From the NCBI GenBank assembly GCA_007129985.1, contig SKUL01000257.1, forward strand, positions 1 to 7,455: DNA of 7,455 nt, in the 5' to 3' direction. The stretch is from Flavobacteriales bacterium (GTDB lineage Bacteria; Bacteroidota; Bacteroidia; Flavobacteriales_D; SKUL01). The notes beneath the pieces were generated by a model. That model was given only the letters and a program-made list of their open reading frames with translations. It did not search any database and was not told the origin of the DNA. The translations under genes and the position numbers were made by a program. This document shows, piece by piece, positions 6,434 to 7,455 of the stretch. Every line of letters starts with the position of its first letter. The stretch's first letter is position 1.

Positions 6434-7273
6434 CTAGAGCGACAACCACGGGAATTTGGAAAAATCCGGGTCGCGTTTTTCGAGAAATGCCTTGCGACCT
6501 TCCTCAGCTTCTTCGGTCATGTATGCGAGGCGCGTGGCTTCGCCGGCAAACACTTGTTGCCCTACAATGCCGTCGTCGGTGAGATTAAACGCAAACTTTA
6601 TCATGCGAATAGCCGTGGGACTTTTAGCCAAAATTTCCTGCGCCCACTGCCATGCGGTTTCTTCCAGCTCGGCGTGTGGAACCACCGCGTTTACCATGCC
6701 CATTTCAAAGGCTTCCTGTGCGGAGTAATTCCTTCCGAGGAAGAATATTTCGCGCGCCCGCTTCTGCCCTACCTGCTTGGCCAAGTAGGCCGAGCCGTAG
6801 CCACCGTCAAAGCTGGCCACATCGGCATCGGTTTGTTTAAAAATGGCGTGTTCCTTACTGGCAATGGTCATGTCGCACACCACGTGCAGGCTGTGTCCGC
6901 CACCCACGGCCCACCCCGGAACCACGCAAATAACCACCTTGCTCATCACGCGAATAAGCCGCTGAATATCGAGTACATTCAAGCGCTGCACACCGTCGTC
7001 TCCCTCGTAGCCCCGTGCGCCGCGCACTTTTTGGTCGCCGCCGGAGCAAAACGCGTACTTGCCATCTTTGGCAGGCCCCTCGCCGGTTAGCAGCACCACG
7101 CCAATCTTAATGTCTTCGCGGGCATCTTTCAATGCCTCTTCGAGTTCAAACAGTGTTTTGGGACGAAAAGCATTGCGCACTTCGGGGCGGTTAAACGCGA
7201 TACGCGCCACGCCCCTGCTTTTTTTGTAGGTAATATCTTCGTACTCTTTAACGGTGGTCCATTCAGGCTTCAT
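6434..7273 (-). CDS. menB: 1,4-dihydroxy-2-naphthoyl-CoA synthase (menaquinone biosynthesis)
   Basis: This complete 279-residue crotonase-fold enzyme closes the second aromatic ring of menaquinone by converting o-succinylbenzoyl-CoA to 1,4-dihydroxy-2-naphthoyl-CoA in the cytoplasm. Diagnostic motifs are FCSGGDQKVRG (75-85), PGWAVGGGHSLHVVCD (119-134, oxyanion-hole region), QTDADVASFDGGYGS (147-161) and YMTEEAEEGRKAF (251-263). Numbered against E. coli MenB with a constant offset of 7, Gln147, Ser154, Asp156 and Tyr251 match Gln154, Ser161, Asp163 and Tyr258. Asp149 replaces E. coli Gly156, which marks the type II enzymes that supply their own carboxylate instead of bound bicarbonate. The C-terminal DPDFSKFPW is also typical. 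The stop is TAG (6436-6434). No other men gene is in view; the upstream neighbour on the same strand is a small regulator. A good promoter lies 27 bases before the ATG, so menB can be transcribed on its own. Confidence 0.97.
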   Translation of the reverse strand: MKPEWTTVKEYEDITYKKSRGVARIAFNRPEVRNAFRPKTLFELEEALKDAREDIKIGVVLLTGEGPAKDGKYAFCSGGDQKVRGARGYEGDDGVQRLNVLDIQRLIRVMSKVVICVVPGWAVGGGHSLHVVCDMTIASKEHAIFKQTDADVASFDGGYGSAYLAKQVGQKRAREIFFLGRNYSAQEAFEMGMVNAVVPHAELEETAWQWAQEILAKSPTAIRMIKFAFNLTDDGIVGQQVFAGEATRLAYMTEEAEEGRKAFLEKRDPDFSKFPWLSL

Positions 7274-7299
7274 GGCAAAAGTTTGTTATTGTGGCGCAG

Positions 7300-7329
7300 C
7301 AAATCTAACACTTAGCAGTGTTCTTTCAA
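7300..7329 (-). promoter_or_regulatory. Candidate menB promoter (TTG-N19-TAGATTTG)
   Basis: On the minus strand TAGATTTG (7307-7300) fits the Bacteroidota -7 consensus TAnnTTTG exactly. A TTG (7329-7327) precedes it with a 19-base spacer, the expected -33 distance. Transcription would start near 7293, giving a leader of about 20 bases before the menB ATG at 7273. No Shine-Dalgarno sequence is visible in that leader. Confidence 0.62.
7307..7322. promoter_or_regulatory. Perfect inverted repeat inside the menB promoter spacer
   Basis: AACACT-tagc-AGTGTT is a 6-bp perfect inverted repeat with a 4-base centre. It sits between the -33 and -7 boxes and overlaps the outermost base of the -7 box (7307). 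That is a natural position for a repressor operator, and an XRE-type regulator gene lies just upstream. It could equally be chance; no second copy was found in the window. Confidence 0.35.
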
Positions 7330-7373
7330 GAGCTAAATGTAGCTGGCCACTGTGCCAAAAAACGCTTGAAATT

Positions 7374-7455
7374 TCAATCACCGGGTTCTAGTTCAAACAA
7401 CTCCTCTACTGTTGCGTCCAATACTCTGGCCATTTTTAATGCCAGCATTGTAGAA
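7374..7455 (-). CDS. Small XRE-family helix-turn-helix regulator, C-terminal fragment
   Basis: Only the last 26 codons are inside the window, ending at the TGA at 7376-7374; the gene continues past the right edge. The visible residues STMLALKMARVLDATVEE followed by LFELEPGD match the closing helices of compact Cro/C1-type (XRE) repressors. In these the motif 'PS..LALKIA.VL...VEELF.LE' ends a single DNA-binding domain of about 65-75 residues. The DNA-recognition helix itself is not visible. It reads in the same direction as menB, with 100 bases between its stop and the menB start. Whether it regulates menB, itself or something outside the window is unknown. Confidence 0.8.
   Translation of the reverse strand, partial: STMLALKMARVLDATVEELFELEPGD

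Noticed and set aside
6413..6436. TAGCTC ... GAGCTA inverted repeat at the menB stop codon
   Set aside because: The stem is only 6 bp with a 12-base loop and no T-run downstream on the minus strand, so it is not convincing as a terminator.

Overview
The window looks like a chromosomal stretch from a member of the Bacteroidota, probably a flavobacterial-type lineage. Four things point that way. Two promoters match the phylum-specific -7 box TAnnTTTG. Genes start without clear Shine-Dalgarno sequences. The non-coding gaps carry the 'TGTCAyTTCGACCG' and 'TGTCACGCTGAACGC' type intergenic repeats and C-rich 'CACCCC..GGCCCCTC' hairpins familiar from these genomes. The tRNA-His gene has no encoded CCA. 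There is no phage, IS transposase or CRISPR array.

Layout, left to right. (1) Bases 1-713 (+) hold the 3' part of a C45/penicillin-acyltransferase-like Ntn-hydrolase. It is followed after 29 bp by a complete NAD(P)-dependent aldehyde dehydrogenase (743-2182, +); the two are probably co-transcribed. (2) Bases 2183-2984 hold no protein gene. They are filled by a 24-bp tandem repeat, one inverted-repeat element (2307-2442) and two related inverted-repeat elements (2570-2734 and 2775-2911) that share a 111-bp near-identical segment. (3) A tRNA-His gene lies on the minus strand (2985-3059), with its own intrinsic terminator and a candidate promoter. (4) A plus-strand pair follows: a GT4 glycosyltransferase (3180-4358) and a two-domain protein (4358-6007), joined by a TGATG stop/start overlap. 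The second protein combines a formyltransferase-like N-terminal domain with a C-terminal domain like the N-terminal part of plant glucosamine inositolphosphorylceramide transferase (GINT1). The pair suggests cell-surface glycan or glycolipid synthesis. (5) Bases 6008-6433 are a non-coding convergent gap with strong C/G-rich hairpins. (6) On the minus strand are menB (6434-7273), for menaquinone synthesis, and upstream of it the C-terminal end of a small XRE-family regulator (7374 to the window edge). menB has a good candidate promoter of its own.

I see no clear undescribed multi-gene system. The most unusual content is the formyltransferase-like/GINT1-like fusion, whose otherwise intact Asn-x-His...Asp motif has Ser in place of Asn, and the modular inverted-repeat elements around 2570-2911.
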